NCBI GenBank assembly: GCA_910584915.1 | Contig: CAJUDM010000034.1 | Coordinates: 1 to 40,328, forward strand | From: an uncultured Lachnospiraceae bacterium | Lineage (GTDB): Bacteria; Bacillota; Clostridia; Lachnospirales; Lachnospiraceae | DNA: 40,328 nucleotides | Direction of reading: 5' to 3' | In this document: positions 24,454-31,844 of the stretch, one piece after another | How positions within the stretch are numbered: position 1 is the stretch's first letter | Layout of the letters: each line of letters opens with the position of its first letter | Translations under genes and position numbers: made by a program | Notes under the pieces: model-generated | Seen by the model: the letters and a program-made list of their open reading frames with translations, nothing else | Told to the model about the DNA's origin: nothing | Databases searched by the model: none

Positions 24454-24577
24454 GCAAGTTCCTTTCTTTCAAGAATGATTCTGTATAAAAGCTGTTTTGG
24501 AGCCGTAAAATCCTCTCTGAAGGTTTGGATATGCCCGCCGGCTTTCAGAAGGATGAAATATTCTCCAAACAAGATAT

Positions 24578-24606
24578 ATTTTAGAGATGTAATACCGGAT
24601 TGTCAA
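24578..24606 (-). promoter_or_regulatory. Promoter of the CorC-type gene
   Basis: On the minus strand -35 TTGACA (24601-24606) and -10 TAAAAT (24578-24583) have a 17-base spacer. Confidence 0.8.
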
Positions 24607-24678
24607 GAAGCATATATTTGTTTAAGGAAAATATTAGAAAGTTTTTATCGGGGTTCATCCCATGAGAAGGGGGGAAAT

Positions 24679-25053
24679 ATGTCGGTTGCCAGAAAATATA
24701 TGCCGCAGATCCTATTTACGTTAAAGTGCCTGTTGTTTTCCTATATTCTGACAGGAGGACTTTTGCTTTTGCTGGCGTTTTTGCTCTACAGACTGCATCT
24801 GTCTGAGAAGGTTGTGAACGTCTGTATTATCCTGGTCTATATTGTTACATCCTTTTTTGCCGGCTTTATCACAGGAAAGAAGAAGGGAAAGAGGAAATTC
24901 TTCTGGGGGGCGATGATGGGAGCGCTGTATTTTGTGGTGCTGTTTTTGGTATCCGTCATCGTAAACCGCTCTTTCCCTCAGCTTTCCTCAGACTTTACGA
25001 CGACCATGCTGCTCTGTGTGGGCGGCGGGATGCTCGGGGGGATGTTGAGCTGA
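24679..25053 (+). CDS. TIGR04086-like small membrane protein
   Basis: A 124-aa protein with four hydrophobic segments (about residues 12-38, 46-66, 75-93 and 102-122), the last rich in glycine (GGGMLGGML). The order and the KKKGKRKFFWGAMMGALYF loop match the TIGR04086/DUF3792 family, common in spore-forming Clostridia. Its function is not established. The start at 24679 is set by AAGGGGGG upstream. It forms a single-gene unit ended by the hairpin at 25137-25172. Confidence 0.78.
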   Translation: MSVARKYMPQILFTLKCLLFSYILTGGLLLLLAFLLYRLHLSEKVVNVCIILVYIVTSFFAGFITGKKKGKRKFFWGAMMGALYFVVLFLVSVIVNRSFPQLSSDFTTTMLLCVGGGMLGGMLS

Positions 25054-25136
25054 TCTGATGAGCGCCTGTTCCGATTTCCGCGGGTGATGAGCCGGATCGC
25101 TGTAGTTGCGCGGTTTTTTGGCGGCTATCGTGAAGA

Positions 25137-25172
25137 GGAGGGCGGCAGAACAGCTTTTCCGCCCTCCGTTTT
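25137..25172. terminator. Bidirectional terminator between the small membrane protein and the prenyl operon
   Basis: GGAGGGCGG (25137-25145) and CCGCCCTCC (25159-25167) form a perfect 9-bp stem followed by GTTTTAC on the plus strand. The convergent operon ends at 25180, so it likely also stops that transcript, less efficiently. Confidence 0.78.
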
Positions 25173-25179
25173 ACACAGA

Positions 25180-26256
25180 TCACCTGACCAGTTTTTTCCA
25201 TAGCAGCACATACTCATACTCATAGTCGATCAGCTCCTGAAAATAATCTCTGTTGATATTGCCCTGACGGATCAGCGCGCCCACGGAGGGGACGCCGGAT
25301 CGCTGCAGTTCTTCTTTGATGGCTTCCGCCATGGCTTTTCCGAGCCCGTGGTGGGAGTTGTCGATCCCCATGTAGAGCATGACATAGGATTTCGGCTTTG
25401 CGCGGGTTAAGAGGATGCGCAGAATGCGGAGAGGCGAAAGTTTTCCATAGACGGCGTTTCCGTAGTCGGGAGTACTGATAAAAAAGCCTACAGGCGTATT
25501 CTGAAAATAAGCCATCTTCACCATGGGATAGCGGATCAGGAGTTTTAAGTAGCTGTAGAGAGAGACAAACTCCTCCCGCTCAATGCGCTTATAGGCGGGG
25601 AAACGGCGGTAGAGTTCGATCAGAAGTCCGTATACTTCGTTTAGGGCGCGGTCAAAGGTGTCCTTGGAGGGGCTCTCGATCCGGTAGCCCTCCTGCCTCT
25701 TCCTGGCGAGGCGGGAGGAGAACAGGCTGTTTTCGTGGGAGGGCGACACCCGGCGGTAGTGGTTGGAGTAGTAGCGCTCGCGGATCTCATAGCCGGCACG
25801 TTGCCACAGTCTGATATAATATTCTTTATTGTACGGTTCTCCCGTGTAGGAACGGTCAAAATAGTTGGCTTTAAAGCGATACCTGATCCAGAAGGAGGCG
25901 TCCACGGGACCGGTTATGCCGGTACAGTTCTGCTTCGCGGCAAGTTCTTCCGCTTTTTCGAGCAGCAGGGAAGCGGCTTCTTCGTTATCCTCACTCTCAA
26001 AGAAGCCGAGAAAGGCTTCCTCATCGCCCGGGTAGACAGTCAGGACACATCGACTGACAGGTGTGTCATTTTCATCCAGGACAAGCAGTGGAAATACGGT
26101 GAAATAATGGCTCAGCACATGGGTTCCCTCCAGGATCTTCCGCTCTTCCTCCGGCTGCTGCATGAGCTCTTTTTTTGTGTAGAGCCTGCCGGGAAGTTCC
26201 AGGAATTTTCGGATGTAGTGTTCTTCTTTTTTGAAAGCGACAGCGGTATAGGTCAT
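25180..26256 (-). CDS. GNAT-like acyltransferase, last gene of the prenyltransferase operon
   Basis: A 358-aa soluble protein. The N-terminal third (about residues 15-60) has a pattern (HYIRKFLELPGRLY, LLVLDENDTPVSRCVL) and GITGPVDASFWIRYRFKAN at about 113-131, like GNAT-superfamily proteins of the double-GNAT type in which a GPxxFSxxxE-like loop precedes the acceptor site. The C-terminal half (about 245-355) has a second GNAT-like element (VGFFISTPDYG… LYMGIDNSHHGLGKAMAEAIKEEL) with a plausible acyl-CoA-binding loop. Its ATG overlaps the ligase stop by four bases, so it is translationally coupled. It probably transfers an acyl group activated by that ligase. No exact family is recognised. 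Confidence 0.72.
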   Translation of the reverse strand: MTYTAVAFKKEEHYIRKFLELPGRLYTKKELMQQPEEERKILEGTHVLSHYFTVFPLLVLDENDTPVSRCVLTVYPGDEEAFLGFFESEDNEEAASLLLEKAEELAAKQNCTGITGPVDASFWIRYRFKANYFDRSYTGEPYNKEYYIRLWQRAGYEIRERYYSNHYRRVSPSHENSLFSSRLARKRQEGYRIESPSKDTFDRALNEVYGLLIELYRRFPAYKRIEREEFVSLYSYLKLLIRYPMVKMAYFQNTPVGFFISTPDYGNAVYGKLSPLRILRILLTRAKPKSYVMLYMGIDNSHHGLGKAMAEAIKEELQRSGVPSVGALIRQGNINRDYFQELIDYEYEYVLLWKKLVR

Positions 26257-27725
26257 TTGATTCTTCCTCCGGGGGTGTCGGGTTTACAGTAGAGCCTGCG
26301 GATCTGTTTATAGCGGGGCAGGCGGGCGTTGATCTCGGCGAGATAGTCCCGCAGTTCGTCCTCGGAGAGGCCGCTGGTGAGCGAGGCGGCGGGGTGGTGG
26401 TTTTCCTCAAAGACCACAGCCGCTTTGATCTCCGGGTTTTCAAGCAGCATATCCTCCAGTTCATCCACATAGACATTTTTTCCGTTGGCGGTCAATATCA
26501 TGCGTTTTTTTCTGCCTTTCAGGTACAGATGCTGATCGGCGGAGAGATATCCCAGATCCCCGGTGTGATAGCCGTCCCTGTCAAATTCCGAGTATCGGTC
26601 GTTGCGGTTTATATACCCGCGGGATACGCTTTTCCCCGATACAACGATCTCCCCCACGCCGTTTTCATCCGGATCGAGGATCTTTACTGACAGATTTTCT
26701 AAGACAACGCCGTTTGCGGTAAGGTCCGGATCGCCGGGGACGGCGAGGGCGATGACGGAACTTGTTTCGGTGGTGCCGTAAGCTTCCAGAAGGCAGACGC
26801 CCTGCCGGATAAAATATTCTTTGACGGCAGGCTCCGTAAAACTGCCCCCGCAGTAGAGGAAGCGGATGTGCCGCAGCGCGCTTAACAGTTCCTCGTCTAC
26901 GGCTTCGTACATCCGGTACAGAAACAGCGGAACCGTGCAGACGACGGTGGGGCGGACGGTGAGCAGCTCCGGTATCATGTCTTTTAAGTCGGAGCAGAGA
27001 AAGAGCTGCATGCCGGAGACGATGGTGTACAGGATATTTGCCACGCCGGTGTACACATGGTGGAAGGGCAGAAAGACATAGGAGATATCAGCCTGCGTCA
27101 TGGGCGTCCGCAGATACAGGGTGTCCCAGTTGGCGAAGAGGTTCTCCTGCGTCAGCGGGATCGCCTTCGGGACGTTGGTGGTGCCGGAGGTAAAGAGGAT
27201 CATGGCAGTCTTTGTAAGGTCGGTCCGTCCGGTCAGGGGGCGGGAGAGGGAGAGCCCTTCTGCGATCAGATCCGGCAGGGTATCTTCGATACAGAACCAG
27301 GCGATATCGGGGCGCGACTCTCTCAGGGATTCAAACCGCTGCATCCGGGAGCGGGATACAAAGACGGCGGAGATGGGGATGGCGGACAACGTATTTTGCA
27401 GATCATAAGCGGTCCACTCCTTGTCCACCGGGACACAGGTGCCCACATAGCCCATGATGGCGAAGTACAAAAGAATCCATTCGGGGGAATTCTCGGAGCA
27501 GAGCATAATGTTTTTGTGCGCGAAGCCCCGGGCTAAAAGCGCTTTGGAGAGATGGCGGATATCGTCTATGACCTCCCGGTAGGTGCGCGCCTCAAAGCCG
27601 CCGCGCTCCCGAGGGCAGGGGCAGCTTTGGTTTCCGGGGGGTATTACCCACCTCTTTGCGCTGATATAGGGGTGGTCAGCCCATTTGATATAGTCCTCTT
27701 CCAGATATTCGCTGATACTTTTCAT
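26253..27725 (-). CDS. Acyl-AMP ligase (ANL superfamily)
   Basis: A 490-aa AMP-dependent synthetase. The phosphate-binding A3 loop is MILFTSGTTNVPKAIPLT (residues about 175-192), A5 is LLEAYGTTETS, A7/A8 is YHTGDLGYLSADQHLYLKGRKKRMI, and A10 is PGGRIK, with the catalytic lysine as the last residue. It would activate a carboxylic acid as acyl-AMP and pass it to CoA or another acceptor. The start at 27725 is set by GGGGAG six bases upstream (an ATG at 27731 is too close). It starts two bases after the dikinase stop and overlaps the GNAT gene, so coupling is tight. The acid substrate is unknown. Confidence 0.9.
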   Translation of the reverse strand: MKSISEYLEEDYIKWADHPYISAKRWVIPPGNQSCPCPRERGGFEARTYREVIDDIRHLSKALLARGFAHKNIMLCSENSPEWILLYFAIMGYVGTCVPVDKEWTAYDLQNTLSAIPISAVFVSRSRMQRFESLRESRPDIAWFCIEDTLPDLIAEGLSLSRPLTGRTDLTKTAMILFTSGTTNVPKAIPLTQENLFANWDTLYLRTPMTQADISYVFLPFHHVYTGVANILYTIVSGMQLFLCSDLKDMIPELLTVRPTVVCTVPLFLYRMYEAVDEELLSALRHIRFLYCGGSFTEPAVKEYFIRQGVCLLEAYGTTETSSVIALAVPGDPDLTANGVVLENLSVKILDPDENGVGEIVVSGKSVSRGYINRNDRYSEFDRDGYHTGDLGYLSADQHLYLKGRKKRMILTANGKNVYVDELEDMLLENPEIKAAVVFEENHHPAASLTSGLSEDELRDYLAEINARLPRYKQIRRLYCKPDTPGGRIK

Positions 27726-27727
27726 GA

Positions 27728-30106
27728 TCATCTCCCCATTATTTTTATGATAACTCCGGTATCTCCGTCCACCCGGACAGTATCCCCGGTCTTTATGTAT
27801 TCCGTGATGTGTTCGACGCCGGTCACGGAAGGTTTTCCAAGTTCTCTTGATATGATCGCCGTGTGGGACAAAAGTGAGCCCTTTTCGGAAACGATGGCTT
27901 TCGCCCGGGCGATCAGGAATACCCAGCCGGGATCGGTCATTTTGGCGATCAGGATCTTGTCCTTCGTGTCGATGCCGGGGGAGGGCTGTTCGATCACCAG
28001 CGCTTCCCCCTCCGCGCATCCCGGAGAGCAGGGAGTGCCAAAATAGGCGCTGTCTGACTGTCTGCACTGCATCTTCCGGCTCTTCTTCGGGGTTTTGTCC
28101 GTCACTTTCCCGGAAAAGATGAGCCTTGAGAAGGCGGGCAGGGAGGAAAAACCATCATATTGTATTTTACGCGCAGAGATAAGATGGCGAAGATCCAGGG
28201 ACAGATCTGCGCCTGCGGCTTCTATTTCATCTATGTAAAGCCAGAAGATATCGTCCGGCTGTGCGATCCTGTTTTCAGTGTACAGATTTTCGCCCATCTG
28301 CAGGGCGAGGGAGCGCATCATGCCGTAGAGCCGCCCGCGGTAGAGGCGGGATTTCTCTCTGTTTCGGATGCCCACGGCGGCTCTTCCTGCGAAAAAGGCG
28401 GAGATGCCGGTGAGGGATAGGGGAGCGGCAGAGGGTACGGTATCCGAGTCAGCGCTTTTTACGGATGCGGTTTCGGCATACCGCAGGATACACCGGACAA
28501 GCAGCACCGGATCAGTGCGGAAGGTTTTGCTCTCCAGCTTTAATTCCTCCACATTCCGGTCCCCGAATTCCCGGATATAGTCCTGCAATGCCAGAGAGAA
28601 AGCATTGTCGTTGTCTTTTATATATTGATAGTAAGCTTCGTTGCTGTCTATTTTTTTCAGTTCTGCGGCTGTCTGTTCATCCTTCGCCTCCGCCGCCAGC
28701 TTTTGCAGCGCCTCTATGGGGCGCATGCTCTCCAGCTTCCGGATATTGGATATGGCGCGGTTAGCCGCAAGTTCGCAGTCCGGCACATGCTTTGCCCTGA
28801 GGCGGGCTTTCAGCAGCCCTGTGAAGAGAAAACAGTACATGTCATTCACAAGGGTGATATCCCACTTTTCTACAGTCTGGTCCAGCAGTTGGCGATAGAA
28901 TTTTAACAGGGTGCGGTTATCTGTTCCGGTTGTATCCAGCGAGCCAAAATGCCGGATGATATCCTGAAATTCCTGCTCCAGTCCTTTCATTTGCGCAGGG
29001 CAGGTGAGCAAAAGCTGGAAAAAGGAGCAGGTGGTTTTCAGGCGGGTGGTACGGCGGATCTGCCCTTCGATGGCGGAACTTACCGTCCTGTTTTTTACGC
29101 CCATCATTTCCTGCCAGATCGGTATCAGGCGACGGTGAAAGGGCAGGAACAACAGGACATCATACCAGTTGCTGATCCGGTAGTAGATGCGCCCGTTTGC
29201 CGCATCCACCATATGCTGTAAGGTATCGTCGATCTTTTCCACGGTTTCCGGCTCCCGGGTAAGCCGCAGCATCAGATTGCGAAAGACCTGGTAGTACGCC
29301 TCCCGGATAAAGCTCTGCGTCAGCGGCAGGGTGATGCCGGGGTAGCTTTCGACGATATTGCTGTTGTCCAGAATGATGACAGGGGCATCTTTGTCGATGG
29401 AGGTGATGGGGCGAGCCTGCAAAAAGTATATTTTTTTGTTTTGTATGGCAAATTCGATATCGCACTCCTCATGGAGCAGCGTTTTGATCTGCCCGGACAG
29501 AGAGATCAGCTCATCCACCTGCGCTGCCGTGAGCAGCGGAGAGAGCCCGGTCTGTTCGTAGTAACAGGTTTTGTCGGTGAGATTGTAATAATAGGTGGTG
29601 GCGTCCGTCTTATCCTCCACGACCTGATCGCCGGAGCCGCTTCCGCAGACGATGACGGATTCGTTCAGCAGTCCCTGGGGATTTGCGGTAAAGAGAACGC
29701 CGGAGAGCTCCGGTTCAACCATCTCCTGTACGATAACATGCATCGTGGGGGCGGCGGGATCAAGATGATGCGCCAGGCAGTAGGAGGAGGTTTCGGGGCG
29801 CTCCGCATCTGAAAAAACCTCACGGATGCGCATACAGACATCTTTCGCAGGCACCCGCAGGAAAGTTTTGAACTGTCCGGCGAAGGAATGCCCTGCGGAG
29901 TCCTCCAAAGAGGCGCAGGAGCGGACGGAAAAGGCGCCCGCATCCGGAAAGTTTTCGGCGAGATGGGAGAGGACTTCTCCTTCCGCGAAATCTTTGTCCA
30001 CGCAGAAAAAGGGCGGCACCAAAAAACCTGCCCCCAGGAGCAGAAAGAGGTTTCGGGCTTTGGAACCGAGCGGAATTGTCTTATAATTCTCAGAATATAT
30101 GATCAT
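27728..30106 (-). CDS. Rifampin-phosphotransferase-like dikinase (PEP-synthase superfamily)
   Basis: A 792-aa protein. Residues about 10-240 are the PPDK-N/PEP-synthase ATP-grasp domain (SVRSCASLEDSAGHSFAGQ at 60-78; EMVEPELSGVLFTANP; QARPI at about 238). About 250-690 are an uncharacterised, mostly helical acceptor domain. The C terminus (about 700-792) is a phosphohistidine swivelling domain with H748 in GSLLSHTAIISRELGKPSVTG. There is no PEP/pyruvate TIM barrel after the His domain, so it is not PEP synthase or pyruvate phosphate dikinase. The order ATP-grasp, acceptor domain, His domain is that of rifampin phosphotransferase. It would use ATP (to AMP and Pi) to phosphorylate an operon-specific small molecule. 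The start at 30106 has GGAGGG eight bases upstream. Confidence 0.85.
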   Translation of the reverse strand: MIIYSENYKTIPLGSKARNLFLLLGAGFLVPPFFCVDKDFAEGEVLSHLAENFPDAGAFSVRSCASLEDSAGHSFAGQFKTFLRVPAKDVCMRIREVFSDAERPETSSYCLAHHLDPAAPTMHVIVQEMVEPELSGVLFTANPQGLLNESVIVCGSGSGDQVVEDKTDATTYYYNLTDKTCYYEQTGLSPLLTAAQVDELISLSGQIKTLLHEECDIEFAIQNKKIYFLQARPITSIDKDAPVIILDNSNIVESYPGITLPLTQSFIREAYYQVFRNLMLRLTREPETVEKIDDTLQHMVDAANGRIYYRISNWYDVLLFLPFHRRLIPIWQEMMGVKNRTVSSAIEGQIRRTTRLKTTCSFFQLLLTCPAQMKGLEQEFQDIIRHFGSLDTTGTDNRTLLKFYRQLLDQTVEKWDITLVNDMYCFLFTGLLKARLRAKHVPDCELAANRAISNIRKLESMRPIEALQKLAAEAKDEQTAAELKKIDSNEAYYQYIKDNDNAFSLALQDYIREFGDRNVEELKLESKTFRTDPVLLVRCILRYAETASVKSADSDTVPSAAPLSLTGISAFFAGRAAVGIRNREKSRLYRGRLYGMMRSLALQMGENLYTENRIAQPDDIFWLYIDEIEAAGADLSLDLRHLISARKIQYDGFSSLPAFSRLIFSGKVTDKTPKKSRKMQCRQSDSAYFGTPCSPGCAEGEALVIEQPSPGIDTKDKILIAKMTDPGWVFLIARAKAIVSEKGSLLSHTAIISRELGKPSVTGVEHITEYIKTGDTVRVDGDTGVIIKIMGR

Positions 30107-30128
30107 GGGGGAGCCCTCCGTCAGGTTG

Positions 30129-31028
30129 TCATATCGCACCGAATACCAGATAGACAGGAATCGTCAGAAGCATCAGCGATTCCTGGATATAGGTATATCT
30201 CTCCACCTTATCCACAATGGCAAAGCGGGTGGGATCTTTCATAAACTGTATAAATTTTATACTCATCCAGGACACATCCAGAAGCAGTGCCAGCACGGTG
30301 ATCTTATTTAAGTTCCACACCAGCAGAAAATTCGTGATGATATCCACCCAGGTGATGATCAGGATAAAGCGGGCGGCTTTTTTATAGCCGAACAGTTTGG
30401 AGTAGGTCACATACTCCGTCTCGTCCTTCGGCGCCCGGATTTTCCTCGCGATCTCCCAGATCAGCGCCGGAAAATAGAGCGTCCATGCGGCGAGAAAGTT
30501 CACCCATGTAAAAAGCGGCAGATCGTACTTGAAACAGGTGAAGGAGATGATGTAGATATTCATGATCATCTGCACCGGATTGTGGGTGATGAGCGCGAGC
30601 GGCAGGCTCTTCTGGATCTTTTTTTTGCTGAAAAACCAGAGGGACATCAATGTCCCGTAGATGTAGAGGAACAGGAAGAAGCCGAAGTTGTTCATGAACA
30701 GAAGGTTTAACAGCACGGTGACCGCAATGAGAATTGTGACAAAGATGGCGAGATCCTTTTTATGTACCCGTCCGGAGGGCAGAGGCCTGTGGGCGAACAG
30801 CCGGCAGTCCAGTTCGTAGTCCTTGAAATCGTCGGCGATCCGCAGCCACAATAGAAAGCTGAACACAGTAAAGCCGCCGATCAGTTCCTGAGGCCCGATC
30901 TTAAAATCTCTGACACCTGCGTTCAGCAGGATGATGAAATGGATCTCCCCGAAGATGATCAGCCCGAGGATGAACCTCGGCAGGATCGGATACATTTCTT
31001 TAAAGTAGATGGAGAGACGCCTGCACAT
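30129..31028 (-). CDS. UbiA-family prenyltransferase-like membrane enzyme
   Basis: A 299-aa integral membrane protein with about eight hydrophobic segments. The first metal-binding motif is intact: IADDFKDYELD at residues 64-74, then LFAHRPLPSGRV, both typical of UbiA enzymes that join a polyprenyl diphosphate to an acceptor. The usual second Asp-rich motif is replaced by EIARKIRAPKDETEYVTYSKLFGYKKA (about residues 205-231), which I recall from a bacterial UbiA-like subgroup of unknown substrate. The start at 31028 follows AAAGGAAC; an ATG at 31046 lies ahead without one. It is the first gene of the operon, 22 bases before the dikinase, with a promoter at 31115-31143. Confidence 0.88.
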   Translation of the reverse strand: MCRRLSIYFKEMYPILPRFILGLIIFGEIHFIILLNAGVRDFKIGPQELIGGFTVFSFLLWLRIADDFKDYELDCRLFAHRPLPSGRVHKKDLAIFVTILIAVTVLLNLLFMNNFGFFLFLYIYGTLMSLWFFSKKKIQKSLPLALITHNPVQMIMNIYIISFTCFKYDLPLFTWVNFLAAWTLYFPALIWEIARKIRAPKDETEYVTYSKLFGYKKAARFILIITWVDIITNFLLVWNLNKITVLALLLDVSWMSIKFIQFMKDPTRFAIVDKVERYTYIQESLMLLTIPVYLVFGAI

Positions 31029-31114
31029 GATGTTTGTTCCTTTCATTGTTTCCGCGGGCAACGAGCCAAGTGGGCATGCTTGCCTGGCATCAGCCAAAAC
31101 AGATATTGATATAA

Positions 31115-31143
31115 ATTTTATCAGAATCGCAGGGAAGAAGCAA
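31115..31143 (-). promoter_or_regulatory. Promoter of the prenyltransferase-dikinase-ligase-acyltransferase operon
   Basis: On the minus strand -35 TTGCTT (31138-31143) and -10 TAAAAT (31115-31120) have a 17-base spacer, about 87 bases before the first start codon. Confidence 0.65.
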
Positions 31144-31232
31144 TATTTTGTCAGGAATATGCGCGGGAATCTTGGAAATCTATTTTCATCTGATAGCTTT
31201 TGACAAACGAGTGTTTTATTTCATAAAAGGTA

Positions 31233-31262
31233 TTGCGTGCGGGATGATGGGTTTGCTATAAT
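31233..31262 (+). promoter_or_regulatory. Promoter of the type I toxin mRNA
   Basis: -10 TATAAT (31257-31262) is perfect; -35 TTGCGT (31233-31238) has an 18-base spacer. The mRNA would start near 31269, placing about 85 structured bases ahead of the toxin start. Confidence 0.75.
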
Positions 31263-31277
31263 TTCTATATGGGAAAA

Positions 31278-31346
31278 CCAGAGAGCCAAAGGCGGCTTAC
31301 CCTCCATGATCGGAGGGGCTTACCCTCCGGACGAAAGAAAGGAGGG
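31278..31346 (+). promoter_or_regulatory. Structured 5' leader that hides the toxin ribosome binding site
   Basis: CCCTCC (31323-31328) can pair with the Shine-Dalgarno GGAGGG (31341-31346). GGCTTACCCTCC occurs twice (31294-31305 and 31317-31328). GCGGCTTACCCTC (31292-31304) is perfectly complementary to GAGGGTAAGCCGC (31503-31515) in the 3' end, and CCAGAGA (31278-31284) to TCTCTGG (31517-31523). Such 5'-3' locking and blocked ribosome sites are typical of type I toxin mRNAs. Confidence 0.7.
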
Positions 31347-31354
31347 CGATGCCA

Positions 31355-31447
31355 ATGTATATTACATACTCGGATCTGATCCAGTTTTGTATATTCATTG
31401 TTGCCCTTGTGAGTCTGATCTGTCAGATTTTCAGGGGAAGAAAATAG
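31355..31447 (+). CDS. Holin-like type I toxin peptide
   Basis: A 30-aa hydrophobic peptide: a short polar head (MYITYSDLIQ), one membrane-spanning segment (FCIFIVALVSLICQIF) and a basic tail (RGRK). This is the layout of TxpA/BsrG-like and 'putative holin-like' toxins, which insert into the membrane and collapse its integrity or disturb cell-wall synthesis. GAAAGGAGGG lies eight bases before this ATG; an in-frame ATG at 31349 (adding MP) is only two bases from it. An antisense RNA is encoded convergently over the 3' end. Peptides this short are usually missed by gene callers. Confidence 0.75.
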   Translation: MYITYSDLIQFCIFIVALVSLICQIFRGRK

Positions 31448-31531
31448 CCGCCACTACTCACAATAGTGACGGCTGATGTAAAACATTAGCTTTTAACTTA
31501 TTGAGGGTAAGCCGCTTCTCTGGCTTTTCCT
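31438..31531 (-). ncRNA. Antisense RNA antitoxin (RatA-like)
   Basis: On the minus strand a promoter (-35 TTGAAT 31561-31566, -10 TATAGT 31538-31543) would start an RNA near 31531. It ends at a hairpin (AGCCG.CACTA / TAGTG.CGGCT, 31446-31474) followed by ATTTTCTT. The RNA of about 94 bases is fully complementary to the 3' untranslated region of the toxin mRNA and reaches its stop codon. It includes the complement of GAGGGTAAGCCGC, the element that also pairs with the toxin leader. Confidence 0.7.
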
Positions 31532-31536
31532 TTTTT
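31509..31536 (+). terminator. Terminator of the toxin mRNA
   Basis: AAGCC (31509-31513) and GGCTT (31522-31526) form a short stem followed by TTCCTTTTTT. The 3' arm overlaps the long-range pairing with the 5' leader, so folding of the ends and termination compete. Confidence 0.6.
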
Positions 31537-31537
31537 A

Positions 31538-31566
31538 ACTATAACATATGAGGGGATAAGATTCAA
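31538..31566 (-). promoter_or_regulatory. Promoter of the antisense RNA
   Basis: On the minus strand -35 TTGAAT and -10 TATAGT are separated by exactly 17 bases; the MITE-like element is inserted 22 bases upstream of the -35. Confidence 0.75.
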
Positions 31567-31587
31567 GATTTTTCTGTTTTACAAAAA

Positions 31588-31759
31588 TCAATTTCGTAAC
31601 AGTTCAGCCATTCGGCTAAACTGTTACGTGCGTTCTCCGAACGCATTATGCACACAAAATGCTCCGAAGTCGCATTTTGGCGCCTGCACAACTCGCAAAA
31701 TCGCTTTCAGAGCGATTTTACTCGCGGAATATTGGAAGGCTGAACTGTTACTCAATTTC
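31588..31759. mobile_element. MITE-like element with 14-bp TIRs and 8-bp target duplication
   Basis: The element (31596-31751, 156 bases) starts with GTAACAGTTCAGCC and ends with the exact complement GGCTGAACTGTTAC. It is flanked by TCAATTTC on both sides (31588-31595 and 31752-31759), a perfect 8-base target duplication. Inside are four further stem-loops: the left end folds on itself (31596-31627), then GCGTT/AACGC (31630-31644), CAAAATGC/GCATTTTG (31655-31679) and AAAATCGCT/AGCGATTTT (31697-31719). No open frame of note. It was probably moved by a transposase encoded elsewhere. Confidence 0.72.
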
Positions 31760-31776
31760 CCACTTTCTAATATTAC

Positions 31777-31805
31777 TTGACAAATCCATTATACAAGTGC
31801 ATAAT
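31777..31805 (+). promoter_or_regulatory. Promoter of the M56-BlaI-M56 operon
   Basis: -35 TTGACA (31777-31782) is perfect; -10 CATAAT (31800-31805) follows at 17 bases. Two operator dyads overlap or follow the -10. Confidence 0.75.
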
Positions 31806-31824
31806 ATATTATACAGACGTATAA
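31789..31824. promoter_or_regulatory. Pair of TTATAC-N4-GTATAA operators
   Basis: TTATACAAGTGCATAA (31789-31804, one mismatch) and TTATACAGACGTATAA (31809-31824, perfect) are offset by 20 bases and straddle the -10 and start region. They resemble the dyads bound by BlaI-type repressors, and a BlaI gene is in this operon. They differ from the ACA-N3-TGT sites of the other BlaI pair at 2274-2320. Confidence 0.72.
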
Positions 31825-31844
31825 CAAAGAGGAGATGGAGAGGA

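Noticed and set aside
27728..30106. Naming the dikinase PEP synthase or pyruvate phosphate dikinase
   Set aside because: Those enzymes have a PEP/pyruvate TIM barrel after the His domain; here the protein ends with the His domain.
31237..31476. 79-codon open frame across the type I toxin region
   Set aside because: It is in another frame than the hydrophobic peptide, uses none of the strong ribosome binding site and starts upstream of the predicted transcript start.
31596..31751. CRISPR array or tandem repeat
   Set aside because: The repeats are inverted, of different sequence, and without regular spacers.
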